Positions 47,814 through 58,356 of a stretch of DNA of 64,000 nucleotides are shown here, piece by piece. The notes below the pieces were generated by a model, which ran no database searches, was not told the DNA's origin, and saw nothing but the letters and a program-made list of their open reading frames with translations. The stretch lies in contig OV884059.1 in the NCBI GenBank assembly GCA_930367215.1, forward strand, positions 76,603,393 through 76,667,392, given 5' to 3'. The number at the start of each line of letters is the position of its first letter. Within the stretch, counting starts at the first letter, position 1. The translations under genes and the position numbers were made by a program. Source of the DNA: Pollenia angustigena (lineage: Eukaryota; Arthropoda; Insecta; Diptera; Polleniidae).

Positions 47814-49505
47814 TTAATGATTTTTATTGAAGCACTCCAGGCATAAGGCAGGTTCACCATTGCATTGACCACAATATGTTGTTACTTTTTTAGCCTTTGT
47901 TACTGCGGCGCTTCTTCCTTCTACTTTACTTATTTCCTTATAGCAACTGGAACAACGTTTTCTAATTCTTCTATTAGATTTGTCTCGGGTTTCGAATTCC
48001 TTGAACTCGTGTTTGGCTTTGCTTGTTCCAGGAAAAGGACCAACATCACAAAGAGACTCGCAGATCGACTGCCTAAATTGAAGAATTTGAATATTTTTGT
48101 TGATTCGCTTGTAAAGCACTAAAGCATTTACCACGGATGTACTCAACAGATATTCAAATGCTACCTTATGATACCATCTAATGGATTTACGCAGAGGTGT
48201 GAAATAGCAAGCCATCTGGTCAGAAATATCAATTCCTTGTTTAGCAAAATTGTAGTCGATAATCATTTTTAACTTTTTTATTTCGACGTTATTGCGGTTT
48301 CGCTTTTCTGTGGAAACAACAACTAAGTTGTGTTTAGTGGTAAGCATAACAACATCTCGCTTGTCCTTCCATTTGGCAACAACAATTCCTGAGTTTTCGC
48401 GACCAATTACCTCATTTTTTTTCAGTTTTGCATTTACCACATCCGCCGGATTTCCAGATCTATTTTTTCGAAGAGTTCCTACAAGATGCGTTCCTCGACC
48501 TATTAGTAATTTTGCTAGCGACACAGATGTGTAAAAGTTATCGGTTGCTATTGTTCTGCCTTTATCCAAATATCTTTCACATAGGTCTAGAACAATCTGT
48601 GCACTATGGGAAGTGTTTTCTGTAGGTCGGCCCCTTAGGTTGTTTTCATAACATTTGCCACCGTAAACAGCGCTAGTATATGTATATCCAGCTGGATCGC
48701 AAAGCTTGTATACTTTGACCCCATATTTGTGTGACTTTCCAGGATTATACTGGCGAAACTGGAGTCTTCCACGCCATGGAATCATGCTTTCATCAACTGC
48801 CAAGATTTCGCCAGGATTTCTAGCATTTATATAGTTTTTTTCTAAGGTTTTTAGTAAATTGCTTACTTTTCCCAAACGGCTGCCTATGATAGTAGAGTTG
48901 TCAGCAAAGTGAATAAACTTGAGCAGTAATTGAAACCGATTACGAGACATAACTCGGGGGACAAAACAATTTTTATAAAATGCGTCGTTACTCCAGTACG
49001 AAGAGATCGTTGGATACTTTATTACTCCCATGTACATTACTACTCCAAGAAACTTTTTTATCTCGGATAAATTTGTGTCAGTCCACATCTTTACTCGGGA
49101 TCTTCGAGTTATAGTAGAATTGGCTAAGAATTGTTGGGCATTCAAATTCGTTTGGTATACTATCAGCTCGTAAACCTCATTCGTTACCATCATATGGAAA
49201 AAATCAATTGGTTTTGTTGTTCCGCTACTTATATCGTCTGTTTCGGGCTCAGATTGATTGTCTAGAAAATTGAATGTTTTTAGTGTACATCCAGTTACAG
49301 GAGTCCATGTGTTGATGGGAATATGGATACCATCATCGGGCTCAACATCCTCATCATCTGACGATTCACAATCACTAGACTCAGTACTGGATGGATGGTA
49401 CTCACTACAGTTTGATGCCTCAAAATCTAAGTCCTCCTCATCAGATTCATTATTTTTGTGCCCGTAAAATACACGGGACGAGATAGGTAAACTATTGTTC
49501 GACAT
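47814..49505 (-). CDS. piggyBac transposase, intact frame
   Basis: 563 residues (Trichoplusia ni piggyBac has 594). The N-terminus (about 20-60) is very acidic with Ser and Asp/Glu runs. The RNase-H-like core shows the three expected acidic sites: VDESM (D238), ATDNFYTS (D322) and GIDISDQM (D426, with D429 also conserved in the family). The conserved region PGKSHKYGVKVYKLCD follows the first. The C-terminal cysteine-rich domain has C518, C521, C545, C548, C555 and C558 with a final H563, as in the family's end-binding domain. The enzyme excises precisely and inserts at TTAA. No frameshift or stop is seen, so it could be active or young. The start Met lies within a tandemly duplicated segment. 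Confidence 0.95.
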   Translation of the reverse strand: MSNNSLPISSRVFYGHKNNESDEEDLDFEASNCSEYHPSSTESSDCESSDDEDVEPDDGIHIPINTWTPVTGCTLKTFNFLDNQSEPETDDISSGTTKPIDFFHMMVTNEVYELIVYQTNLNAQQFLANSTITRRSRVKMWTDTNLSEIKKFLGVVMYMGVIKYPTISSYWSNDAFYKNCFVPRVMSRNRFQLLLKFIHFADNSTIIGSRLGKVSNLLKTLEKNYINARNPGEILAVDESMIPWRGRLQFRQYNPGKSHKYGVKVYKLCDPAGYTYTSAVYGGKCYENNLRGRPTENTSHSAQIVLDLCERYLDKGRTIATDNFYTSVSLAKLLIGRGTHLVGTLRKNRSGNPADVVNAKLKKNEVIGRENSGIVVAKWKDKRDVVMLTTKHNLVVVSTEKRNRNNVEIKKLKMIIDYNFAKQGIDISDQMACYFTPLRKSIRWYHKVAFEYLLSTSVVNALVLYKRINKNIQILQFRQSICESLCDVGPFPGTSKAKHEFKEFETRDKSNRRIRKRCSSCYKEISKVEGRSAAVTKAKKVTTYCGQCNGEPALCLECFNKNH

Positions 49506-49694
49506 TTTCTAAAATATATAAATAAAACAAAAACCAAAAAACAAATAGGAAATAAGTATAATAATGAAACTAAAAACCTCAATACATGTGTGACTTGTTC
49601 GACATTTTCTAAAATATATAAATAAAACAAAAACCAAAAAACAAATAGGAAATAAGTATAATAATGAAACTAAAAACCTCAATACATGTGTGAC
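49495..49694 (-). repeat. Perfect 100-bp tandem duplication over the transposase start
   Basis: Positions 49495-49594 and 49595-49694 are identical. The unit contains the transposase ATG with its first codons (49505-49495) and the leader just upstream. The duplicated ATG at 49605 opens a short upstream frame, MSNKSHMY then stop (49605-49579), ahead of the true start. It is either a recent replication slip in the element or part of its 5' leader. Confidence 0.9.
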
Positions 49695-50155
49695 CACCGG
49701 TGGTACACATGGCATTACTTTAAAACGCAATTCGTAGAGTGCCATGTGAACCACCGGTGGTCACAGGCTGAAAACACTCACAAATCGTCAAAAATGACTA
49801 AAGACAAGGTAAGAACACAAAATAAAACAATAACAATCACCGTGAAACTGTAATTAAAAAAATTTTTTTTGGAATGACTTTTTTTTTATATGGTGGCAGC
49901 CAACGTGTTAAGGGGGCTCCCATACAAAATGTTCAATGGAGACTAGAAATATATTGAAAACAATAGTCCCATAAATGCCCAGGAGTCGCACCTAGTGGGA
50001 TAAAATGTATGACCGACCTCAATTAGTTTTTTATCCTTAACATTTTCTGGAGGCATACTAGCCCCTTATCGCGACTTCTTATGGCGCTCCCATACAAATA
50101 TTGCGTTTTATGATTCTGAAATGAATAAAAAAATTATTTTGTGAATATTTTTTTT

Positions 50156-50802
50156 TCAAAAGATTTTGTTATTTGTGCTTAATTCCCAGTTTTTATTCTT
50201 GATAAAAACACTTGAAATTTATTGTTGATGGGATAAGCTATTCCTATGCATTTCACTGGTTGCTTAGGCCAGATCATCAGGAAACTTCATCCATAAAGAT
50301 TTTAGACAAACTAAAGATATTAAACCAAATAAAACTGTTAAACGTATAAGACTTATAGCAACAGTTTTACTTGTAACAATATCAAAGCTTGAACAAAATA
50401 CATCAACAATAAAAAAGTGGGTTTATCTCGTCTTACACTCCCCACCACAATTAGTTGAAATTCTCTCAACATTAATTGTAGTTGTAAGTAGGTTAAGAAA
50501 AACAAAATAAAAAACAAACAACAACTTACAAAAGATGTTGTCAATTAAGTGTTTTTTTAGGCCGTGCACTTGCCTGTTTATTATCAAAAAGTAATTTCAA
50601 TTTTTGGGAATAAAAAATTTTTAATTTCAAAAGATTTTGTTATTTGTGCTTAATTCCCAGTTTTTATTCTTGATAAAAACACTTGAAATTTATTGTTGAT
50701 GGGATAAGCTATTCCTATGCATTTCACTGGTTGCTTAGGCCAGATCATCAGGAAACTTCATCCATAAAGATTTTAGACAAACTAAAGATATTAAACCAAA
50801 TA
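50156..50802. repeat. Direct repeats of a dispersed family (R2)
   Basis: About 175 bp at 50156-50333 recurs at 50628-50802, nearly identical (ATTTGTGCTTAATTCCCAG to AACTAAAGATATTAAACC). The family also has copies at 37435-37700, 37030-37110 and 14760-14940, sharing CTATTCCTATGCGCATTTC, then GGTTGC and ATCAGGAAAC. The spacer 50334-50627 is an inverted relative of part of 37600-37740. Class unknown. Confidence 0.75.
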
Positions 50803-52047
50803 AATGAATGAATATGTAAAATCAAAAGATGCTAACAGATTTTAATCATTTATGGCTTGTTTTGTTTGTAGCTTCGTTTTTTATATGTCTGCAAATTAAA
50901 TGCCTAACTCCATTTTGCAATTTTTTTTGAGTTTTTAAAAACAAAAACTTCGAAATTTTGATAAAAAAATAATTTTTTTTTTGCAACAAACGCTTCTTTG
51001 AAAATTTTTTTAATTTCTATAAATTTTTTTACTGATTCAAACAATATTTTTGTTTGAATTTTATTTAACCAAAAAATGTGGACAACTCTTCAAAAATATA
51101 ATAAACACGTTATTGCTGTCAAGTTTTCATAATTTTGTATGAAATATTTAACGCTCTTTAATGTTGTCGTCTTTTTGCATTTTTTTATTTGATCGTAAGC
51201 AACACTTCTTTATGTGAAATATAAGAACAACAACAAAAGACACACACAGTATATTTTTGGACGCTTTAAAAAAGTGCAACTATAAGAAAAACAATATCAG
51301 AAACAACATTACAAGAAACAAAATCCCGTATTCAATTTTTTAAAACTGTTTGGGTAAATACATCAAATACAAAAATATAATGAATACGAAAAACATATCG
51401 AGTAGGTCTGCTGCCGTTTTTGGTTACATTTCTTCTTTAGCAAAGGAAAGGATACAGCGACAGAGAGTGATAAAGAAAAACATCCCAGCGGGAAAACTCA
51501 GAAGACCTTCTTACTTCAGGCCTTTTTAAAGGCCTGCTTAAAAAATGTTTTGATTTAATTACTATTCTTACGTAACTGCTAAAAAATGCCTTATAGAAGG
51601 CCTCGGCTCTTTGGTATAAAAGAAGCGAGAAAAAAAGGAGTAACACTTTTTGTTTTGTTTTTTTGCACAAGCAAAAGCAAAAGAGTTCAGATCCCTTTAC
51701 AAAAAAAAAGTAACATATGTTGTAAATCATTTTAGTTGAAAAGAGAAAGAGTAAAATTTTTTGTTTTGTTTTTTTCGCCAAAGCGAAACAATTCAGATCC
51801 CGTTATAAAAACAAAGTAACAAAGTAGGTACATATTAAAATACAAAATAAAAACAATAATGTAAATCATTTTAGTTGAGTTTTGTTCATTAAGGAAGATA
51901 GGTACTTGTGCTTAAAAGCTTTGTTTTTATTATATACATACTTTTATTTACAATCTATTTTACAATATTTAGCAAATTTGATTATTTCAATAAAAAAATA
52001 GGTATCACATGTGTTATTAAACTACAATAAGTTTAATAAAATATATA

Positions 52048-52622
52048 CAGTACTTTTCGTTTATAGTCACAACGCGTATAGTCACATTAGCGATGTAGTC
52101 CATTTTATCTCTTTATTTTGCCGCTGTAAGTTAATTTAATATAAAGTATTAACGATATAGTCCATTTAGCGATATAAGCACATTTGACATATATGCCATC
52201 CATCAACAGTCATCAAAGGGATAAGTAAAGCAAATTAATGGCGTTATAGTCACATTAGCAAAATTTACTAAGTTCTTTTTAGTTTTCGAATCAAAAATCT
52301 ATCCAAAGAATGAATGAATTAAATCATTTAATTTTTGTCATCAACTCTCTACTCGTAAAACATTAGTTTTTGCCGTTGGTATCAGTTATGAAATATATTG
52401 TTATTATTTTAACTATTTTTTATACAGTATGTAACCATAAGCCTGATGTCGGTGTAAAATATATGCATTTTTAATTTCCTTTATTCACATAGCTTGATTT
52501 TATTCGAATTCAGTTATATGCGTCATAGTGGCATTTATGTGAATTAGCCTTATAGTCACATTAGCGATATAGTCCACGTTATGGTTGCAACTAAAGGATG
52601 TGCCAATAAGCGAAAAGAACTG
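52048..52622. mobile_element. pogo/Tigger-like MITE
   Basis: 575 bp, TA on both sides (52046-52047, 52623-52624). Ends CAGTACTTTTCGTTTATAG and CAGTTCTTTTCGCTTATTG inward, then GCACA or TCACA. CAGT starts with TA targets are typical of pogo-group elements. The phrase GTCACATTAGCGATATAGTCC recurs inside with small changes. Confidence 0.72.
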
Positions 52623-52815
52623 TAAACATACGTTTGTAAAATAGGTATACATATGTATATAAAAAGTTAAGTGTTCATTTTCTATATTGGAGATCTGATA
52701 TGTACATAAAACCTATTCAGTCTTCTAATTTCATTTGTAAGGAAATATTCCTTAATGATTTATACTGATAGCCCTTCAATATGACCTTTAATGCATTTGT
52801 AGAAGTATGGTCTAA

Positions 52816-53369
52816 TACTATGTTTCCACTATGAGCAAAACAACTTGTTTTGAGCAAAACGTGTCAAAGTGTTTCCATTATGTAAAACTGGTTTTGGTTT
52901 TTTGAATTTTCGAAACCAATTTGACATTTATGTTGTAAACAAATATGAAAGCCAAAAAAAATATGTGTTGAAACAAAAAATATTTTTCTTTTACATGAGA
53001 TTTTCTTGTTTGTTTTTTAATACACAGATAAACATATATGTTCGTATATAAAAGCACATAATTTACTACCTTTTTACTATATTATTTTATTATTTTTACG
53101 CTGCAAACAAATAAATCAGCTGGAGAGTTGCATAAACCTGTTTAATAAGTCTTGATATTTTGGTAAATATGTCACTTTTTTCGAAATTATCAATCACCAA
53201 TAATGGATAACCCAGAGTTGTATTCATGATTTTCGACATGTTTTGAAGCAAAACTAGTTTTTGTTTGAGTTTTCGAACATGAAAAATGTATAGGAAAACA
53301 AGTAGCAAAACACTTGTTTTGCTGCAAAACTAGTTTTGTGACCCAAAACATGTAAATGGAAACGTAATA
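52816..53369. mobile_element. MITE with TAA target, PIF/Harbinger-like
   Basis: 554 bp, TAA on both sides. Ends TACTATGTTTCCA and TATTACGTTTCCA inward. Next to each end are AAACTAGTTTT-like and GCAAAAC/GTTTTGC motifs in opposed orientation. A small plus-strand frame inside (52869-53051) looks accidental. Nested within the insertion at 51484. Confidence 0.65.
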
Positions 53370-54408
53370 TAAAAGGCCTTTTAAGAGCCGTTAATTGAAA
53401 GGCCATTTACCATACCTTTCTTAAAAACGCTTCAAGATGACCTTTTTGCTAAGGCTTTTTGACAGTCATTCTCTGGAAAGCCTTCTAAGAGCCATTTATT
53501 TGAAGGCCTTTAAGAAGCTCTGGGGAAGAAAGGAAAGGGGAAGGCCTTCTCCGCAATGACAGCGCGTGTAAAAAAGATATGAGTATGGAATGGAGCGAGA
53601 AGGCCTTGTTTATCCAAAAGAAGGGGTACAGAGGCCTTCTGGAAGGCCTCCGTACTCCTTCTTTTTCCCGCTGGGATTGTGTTGTGTGTATAAATAAGAC
53701 TTCGTTCAAAAATTATTCCAACAAAAAAAATGTGTCTCAAAGCCAGCCGGCGGCTCTGCTCTGCCGTCATCTTCTCATACAGTGCTTACTAGTGTGCGCG
53801 TCATTGCTTGTGCAAAAACATTTTTTTTTTTTTTTTTTTTTTGAAATTAAGTATATGAATTTCAGTAAACTTTTTGTTTGATTCAGTTAAATCATTTGTT
53901 TGAAAAAATCAGTGTTTTTTTTCAATAAACAAAATGCAAATTTGTTTATAGGACCGATTTCAGACAAAAAATTGTTAAAATTGAAAATATCATATATTGA
54001 AAAAAAAAAAAAAAAATATTCAATATATAAAATTTTTACAATTTTAAGTAATCAATATAATCATTCTGGTAATAGGTGCAAAATCAACCAATGGGTTGCT
54101 TGATTCTACACAGAAAAAATTATTTTTCCAATTCAAACAAAAAATTTGTAGAATCAAACAATTTTTTGTCTGAAATCGGTCCTATAAACAAATTCGCATA
54201 TTCAAACAATTTATTTGCATTTTGTTTATTGAAAAAAACACTGATTTTTTCAAACAAATAATTTAACTGAATCAAACAAAAAGTTTACTAAAAACATATA
54301 CATACTAAATTTCAAAATAAAAAAAAAAAAAGTTTTTGCACAAGCAATGACGCGACGCGCACACAAGTAAGCACTGTAAGAGAAGATGACGGCAGAACAG
54401 AGCCGCCG

Positions 54409-55481
54409 CACAGTGGCGCCATTTGAGTTTTTTCGTTGCAAAAATCATATCTTTTGAACCGAATAAGGTAATTGAACAGTTTAAACAGCATATGATAGAT
54501 AACTGTTCAGCCTATGAAATGTGCATTTGAAAAGGGTGCTACGCTGTGTAGGGGCCTACTTATGGGTTATCAAAGTTAAAATTAGTAGAAAAATCAATTT
54601 TATGGTACCTAAAAAAAAATTATTTTTACATTTTTAGATTGTTTTTATTTTTTTTTTCTTTAGGGTTCTAAATTATTACCCAACAAATTAAAAAAAAATT
54701 TTTTTTTTTAAATTTATTTTTTCAATTTTCTGTATTTTCGGTATATGGGTAATTCCATGTCACACATATATTCGCGTAACTCAAAAATGGTTTAGTTTAT
54801 TGAAATAACTAAAAAAACCGAAATTCGGCAATAAATAATAAAGTGGGGTTGGTCATACATTTGACCCATCTAGGAGCATCCTACGCGCTGTAGGGGCCAA
54901 ATTAAAGAATTTTATTAAACCGCAATATTAGTATGGCAACCATGTCTTTTTAACCTTTTTTACCTCTAGAAGCCAAACGGGCACGTACGGGCAGATAAAA
55001 TTTTTGAATTATGTAAAGAAATAATCAAAGAACAGATTTTGCAAATATGGCAAATATAGAAAAATATAGATTTTTGTTATTTTCCGTCAAAGTTGAAAAA
55101 TAGTGAAAAAACGGATAGTTTTTAAATAGTGATTTACCAGGAGAAACACAAAGCAAACAGTTCATTTTTTTTTTATCATTACACATTTAATAAATGCATC
55201 AATCAATACAAACAAAAAATAAGGCGATTCGTTACCTATTTTTCGTGATATTACACCTGAAATCGCAACAAATTTACTAAAAATTGTGTGTTTTTTTGAA
55301 AACCGAAAGTCGGTCAACTTTGAACGGCTATATCTTCTAAACTAAAAATGTGATATTATTAAGAGTGGCAGATTTGAAATCGTTGAAAAGTTTCCTATAA
55401 CATGAGTTTATTCAAAACTTCGTCGGTGCTCATGAAAATTTTGATTTTTGCAACCTCGTTTGCTCTACGGGCGCTACTGTG
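54409..55481 (-). mobile_element. Internally deleted, non-autonomous Transib
   Basis: 1073 bp with perfect 5-bp target duplication CGCCG (54404-54408 and 55482-55486). It is in the opposite orientation to the full-length Transib and shares its two ends nearly base for base: the right end down to the last transposase codons (54409 to about 54735), and the left end (about 54935 to 55481). Both recombination-signal-like ends are kept, with spacers of 22 nt (54416-54437) and 23 nt (55452-55474). The transposase gene is replaced by about 200 bp of unrelated sequence. It lies in the right arm of the 51-56 kb foldback. Confidence 0.92.
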
Positions 55482-55558
55482 CGCCGGCTGGCTTTGAGAC
55501 ACATTTTTTTTTTGTTGGAATAATTTTTGAACTAAGTCTTATTTATACACAACACAAT

Positions 55559-55972
55559 AGCGGAATTCACACCGAGCTTGTTAGTTTGTTAGTCGTTAAT
55601 CGTTACTTTTTTACACGCATTTTGTTTTTGTATATTTAACGCGCTACCGTATTAACATTTAACAAATTAACGACACGGCACCCCTGATGAAAAAGTTGTT
55701 AGTTGGTAACACACTTCTTACCGTCAGCAAACGTTATTTCTGTCAAAGCATGAGTAATTAAATGGTTGACAATTGTTTTTTTTACACTTTCTCGTGGCAT
55801 GTGTTTTTTTTTTTCAGAATAATAAATTGTGTCGGAATAATAAATCAGTTGTTTTACTACGAAAGTTACCAGACTAACAAAGTTTTAAAAAGGGAGTCGT
55901 TCACAGCTGGTAACTTTAACAAATTAACAAACTACCGAGTAACAAACTAACAAGTTCGGTGTGAATACCACT
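55559..55972. mobile_element. Small inverted-repeat element in the right foldback arm
   Basis: 414 bp with inverted ends AGCGGAATTCACACCGAGCT and AGTGGTATTCACACCGAACT, continuing as TGTTAGTTTGTTA in both. The foldback match is continuous on either side. TTAACAAA and GTTAGTTTGTTA words recur inside. Class not assigned. Confidence 0.7.
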
Positions 55973-56488
55973 TATGTTTTTCTTTATCACTCTCTGTTGC
56001 TGTATTCTTTCCTTTGCTAAAGAAGAAATGTTACCATAAACGGCGGCAGACCGACTCGATATGTTTTTCGTCATCATTCTATTTTTGTATTTGATGTATT
56101 TAACCAAACAGTTTTAAAAAAATTGAATACGGGATTTTGTTTCTTATAATGTTGTTTCTGCTATTGTTTTTCTATTAGTTGCACTTTTTTAAAGCGTCCA
56201 AAAATAGAATTTATGTGTATTTGTTGTTGTTCTTATTTTTCACATAAAGAAGTGTTGCTTACGATCAAATAAAAAAATGCAAAAAGACGACAACATTAAA
56301 GAGCGTTAAATATTTCATACAAATTTATGAAAACTTGACACGAATAACGCGTTTATTATATTTTTGAAGAGTTGTCCACATTTTTGTTGGTTAAATAAAA
56401 ATCAAACAAAAATATTGATTGAATCAGTAAAAAAATTTTTATAGAAATTAAAAAAATTTTCAAACAAGCGATTGTTTGAAAATAATTC

Positions 56489-58356
56489 GGCAATAATTTT
56501 TTCTGTGTATGAATTTGGTATAAAATTGGTGGTTATAGAAAATTTTTAATTTTTTCTTTGTACAAGTTTTCATACTTACTTGAGTCAGCACTTAAAACGT
56601 TCAGTAAGTAAATTTCGCACAAACTAGCTATTATTTAAATTCTTAGCTTGTTCTTGGCACTGTGACATCAAATATCTATAATTATTTTTCTTTTTTCACC
56701 TGATTGAAATTTGAAATAGCACGCTAAATTATGTGGGTTGCTCACAGCAGTCATATGCTTTCGTATTATTATTTTAAGACATATGACCTTATGACTACTT
56801 TGTGGTTGCCCTAAAAAAATATTTCAAGTATTAATCGAAAATTGTCTAAATAATTTTTGTTCGAACATATAATTTAGGGAGAGAGAATTTTCTCTCATTT
56901 TCAATCAGGGAAAATCAAGACCTAAAAACAATTTAATACTCCGAAAAATCCAGGGATGAGAATTCCGAAAACTTTCCTTTTGCAAATTGGCAAATATAGA
57001 TCAACTGGTATAATTTCTTCTAGTGCCGACTTTTCAGTTAACCCTCATACAAGTTTGCCTATATGAATGTTGATATAAGTACCAACCAGTCGTACGAACA
57101 AGTACGTTTGTAAGAACTGTAATGGAATCTACTTGTTTCGCAATGTTTGTCGTCTAAAGTGATGCATGTATATGTATGAATTCCTTCTTGTCACTGTGTT
57201 TGTGTATGCGTATTTTTATGTTGTACCCATACAATCATACATTAAAATAAAACCATCTATATCATGGATAATAAACCACAATTTACATGAAAGAAAAAAA
57301 TCTCTATCAACTTCTTCTCGTTGGTTGTGTCGTTTTAAGAACTTTTTTTTTTCAATTCTTTAAAAGTTTGCTTTGAGTTTTTCTCTCGACTTCCAAGTAA
57401 AATTATTTTTCTTTCTAACTTAAAATGCATCCATCTTACACATGATGTGAATTTGATGAATTGAAATGATGTTTTAATTAAGAGTTTTAATTTGAAAGGA
57501 AGATACTAAATTGCTATAAGGAAATTAAATGGAGAGAAATTAACTGTTAGATTTTAGTTTAAAGTTGAATTTTTCGGATGAAAAATAGTCTTTGATCATA
57601 TTTTGTTGAAGATTATATTAAAATCCGAAATCCAATTATAGAGAAAATTTAATTTAAAAATTAATTGTTTACATTTTTGCGTAAAAAATTTCAGGCGCAA
57701 AGCAAAATAAATTTTTATGTGGGGATCCTCATATTTTTAAAATTAAATCATTATTTTCGGGAAGTGCTTCCATTAACTAAACATGAAGACAATGTAGGCC
57801 ATTGTGCAACCCATAACGAATAAAAATGTTTCAGGTAAATCGTTGAAGTCAATCGGTATTCTAAGGAAACTTTTATAATGCCTACCCAGACATTTGTAGC
57901 AACGTCACTTAAAAGTAAATAATTGTTTTACCAATTACGTTGTATATGAAAGTTTCGTTTTGTTTGCCGTGTCGTAGGTTAAAATAAGTCCAGAAGTTGC
58001 GCCAGTTCTTATACACGGAGACTTCGAAATCATAGCTAAGAATTAAGAAAAGAATGGCCGACGATTGTTTCGCTCGGAAAGATCTCGATATTACAAAATA
58101 CGAATTATCAGACTGACATATAAAGTCAACTATCTGCAGTTGTATCTTCTAAAGCATTTATAAAATATAATTTTTTAGATTTTTTTTTTAATTATTTTCT
58201 CTTACGAATATTTGGGAAAGATATTTAAAATAATTAAAACTTATTAACAAGGTAAAACAAAATCGATATTAGTTTCAATATTTTGCTACAGACACAAAAT
58301 TTTTACTTAATTTATTGGTAAAAATTATTCCCAAAAAAATTAAGTGATAATATATA
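56489..58356. other. No feature seen
   Basis: AT-rich sequence between the giant foldback and the mariner copy, without long frames or clear inverted repeats. Confidence 0.45.

Larger units (their letters stand above)
47468..49907 (-). mobile_element. Complete piggyBac transposon
   Basis: 2440 bp flanked by TTAA (47464-47467, 49908-49911), the signature target of piggyBac. The terminal inverted repeat CACGTTGGCTGCCA is perfect at both ends (14 bp). Inside the ends lie four copies of GCCATGTGNNCCACCGGTGG (allowing slight variation), whose core CCACCGGTGG is palindromic: 47488-47497, 47531-47540, 49694-49703 (inverted) and 49751-49760. A single open transposase fills the minus strand. Outside the element, at 49912, is unrelated sequence beginning GGGGGCTCCC. 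Confidence 0.94.
51484..53675. mobile_element. Unclassified DNA element with GGCCTT subterminal repeats
   Basis: 2192-bp insertion in the left foldback arm, recognised because the arm match resumes exactly outside it. Ends are CCCAGCGGGAAAA inverted. Many AAGGCCTT/AGGCCTT words cluster within about 150 bp of the left end and 300 bp of the right end. It holds two smaller MITEs (52048, 52816). No transposase. The immediate flanks give AT on both sides; a longer target duplication is not visible. Confidence 0.72.
50984..56488. repeat. Giant foldback element with nested insertions
   Basis: The left arm (50984-51483, resuming at 53676-53974) and the right arm (54160-54403, 55487-55558, 55973-56488) are inverted copies meeting near 54067. 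Matches include the outer segments near 51000 and 56470, a 500-bp segment around the word AAAGCGTCC, and inner segments with GGACCGATTTCAGACAAAA. Three elements interrupt the arms: a 2.2-kb insertion (51484), a Transib derivative (54409) and a small element (55559). Taking them out leaves a palindrome of about 1.8 kb. Class unknown; the two outer ends have no certain target duplication. Confidence 0.8.

Noticed and set aside
49427..49754. Two overlapping minus-strand frames with repeated LVSLLYLFPICFLVF
   Set aside because: They are frames through the 100-bp tandem duplication, which makes the same peptide twice; no sign of a real protein.
53485..53881. Overlapping frames of 74-100 residues on both strands
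   Set aside because: They lie over the GGCCTT subterminal repeats and foldback arm of mobile DNA; no motif.
54045..54120. Separate element starting at CTACACAGAAAAAATTA in the foldback centre
   Set aside because: A similar word occurs near 56505, but no matching partner was found on the left arm, so a boundary cannot be set.
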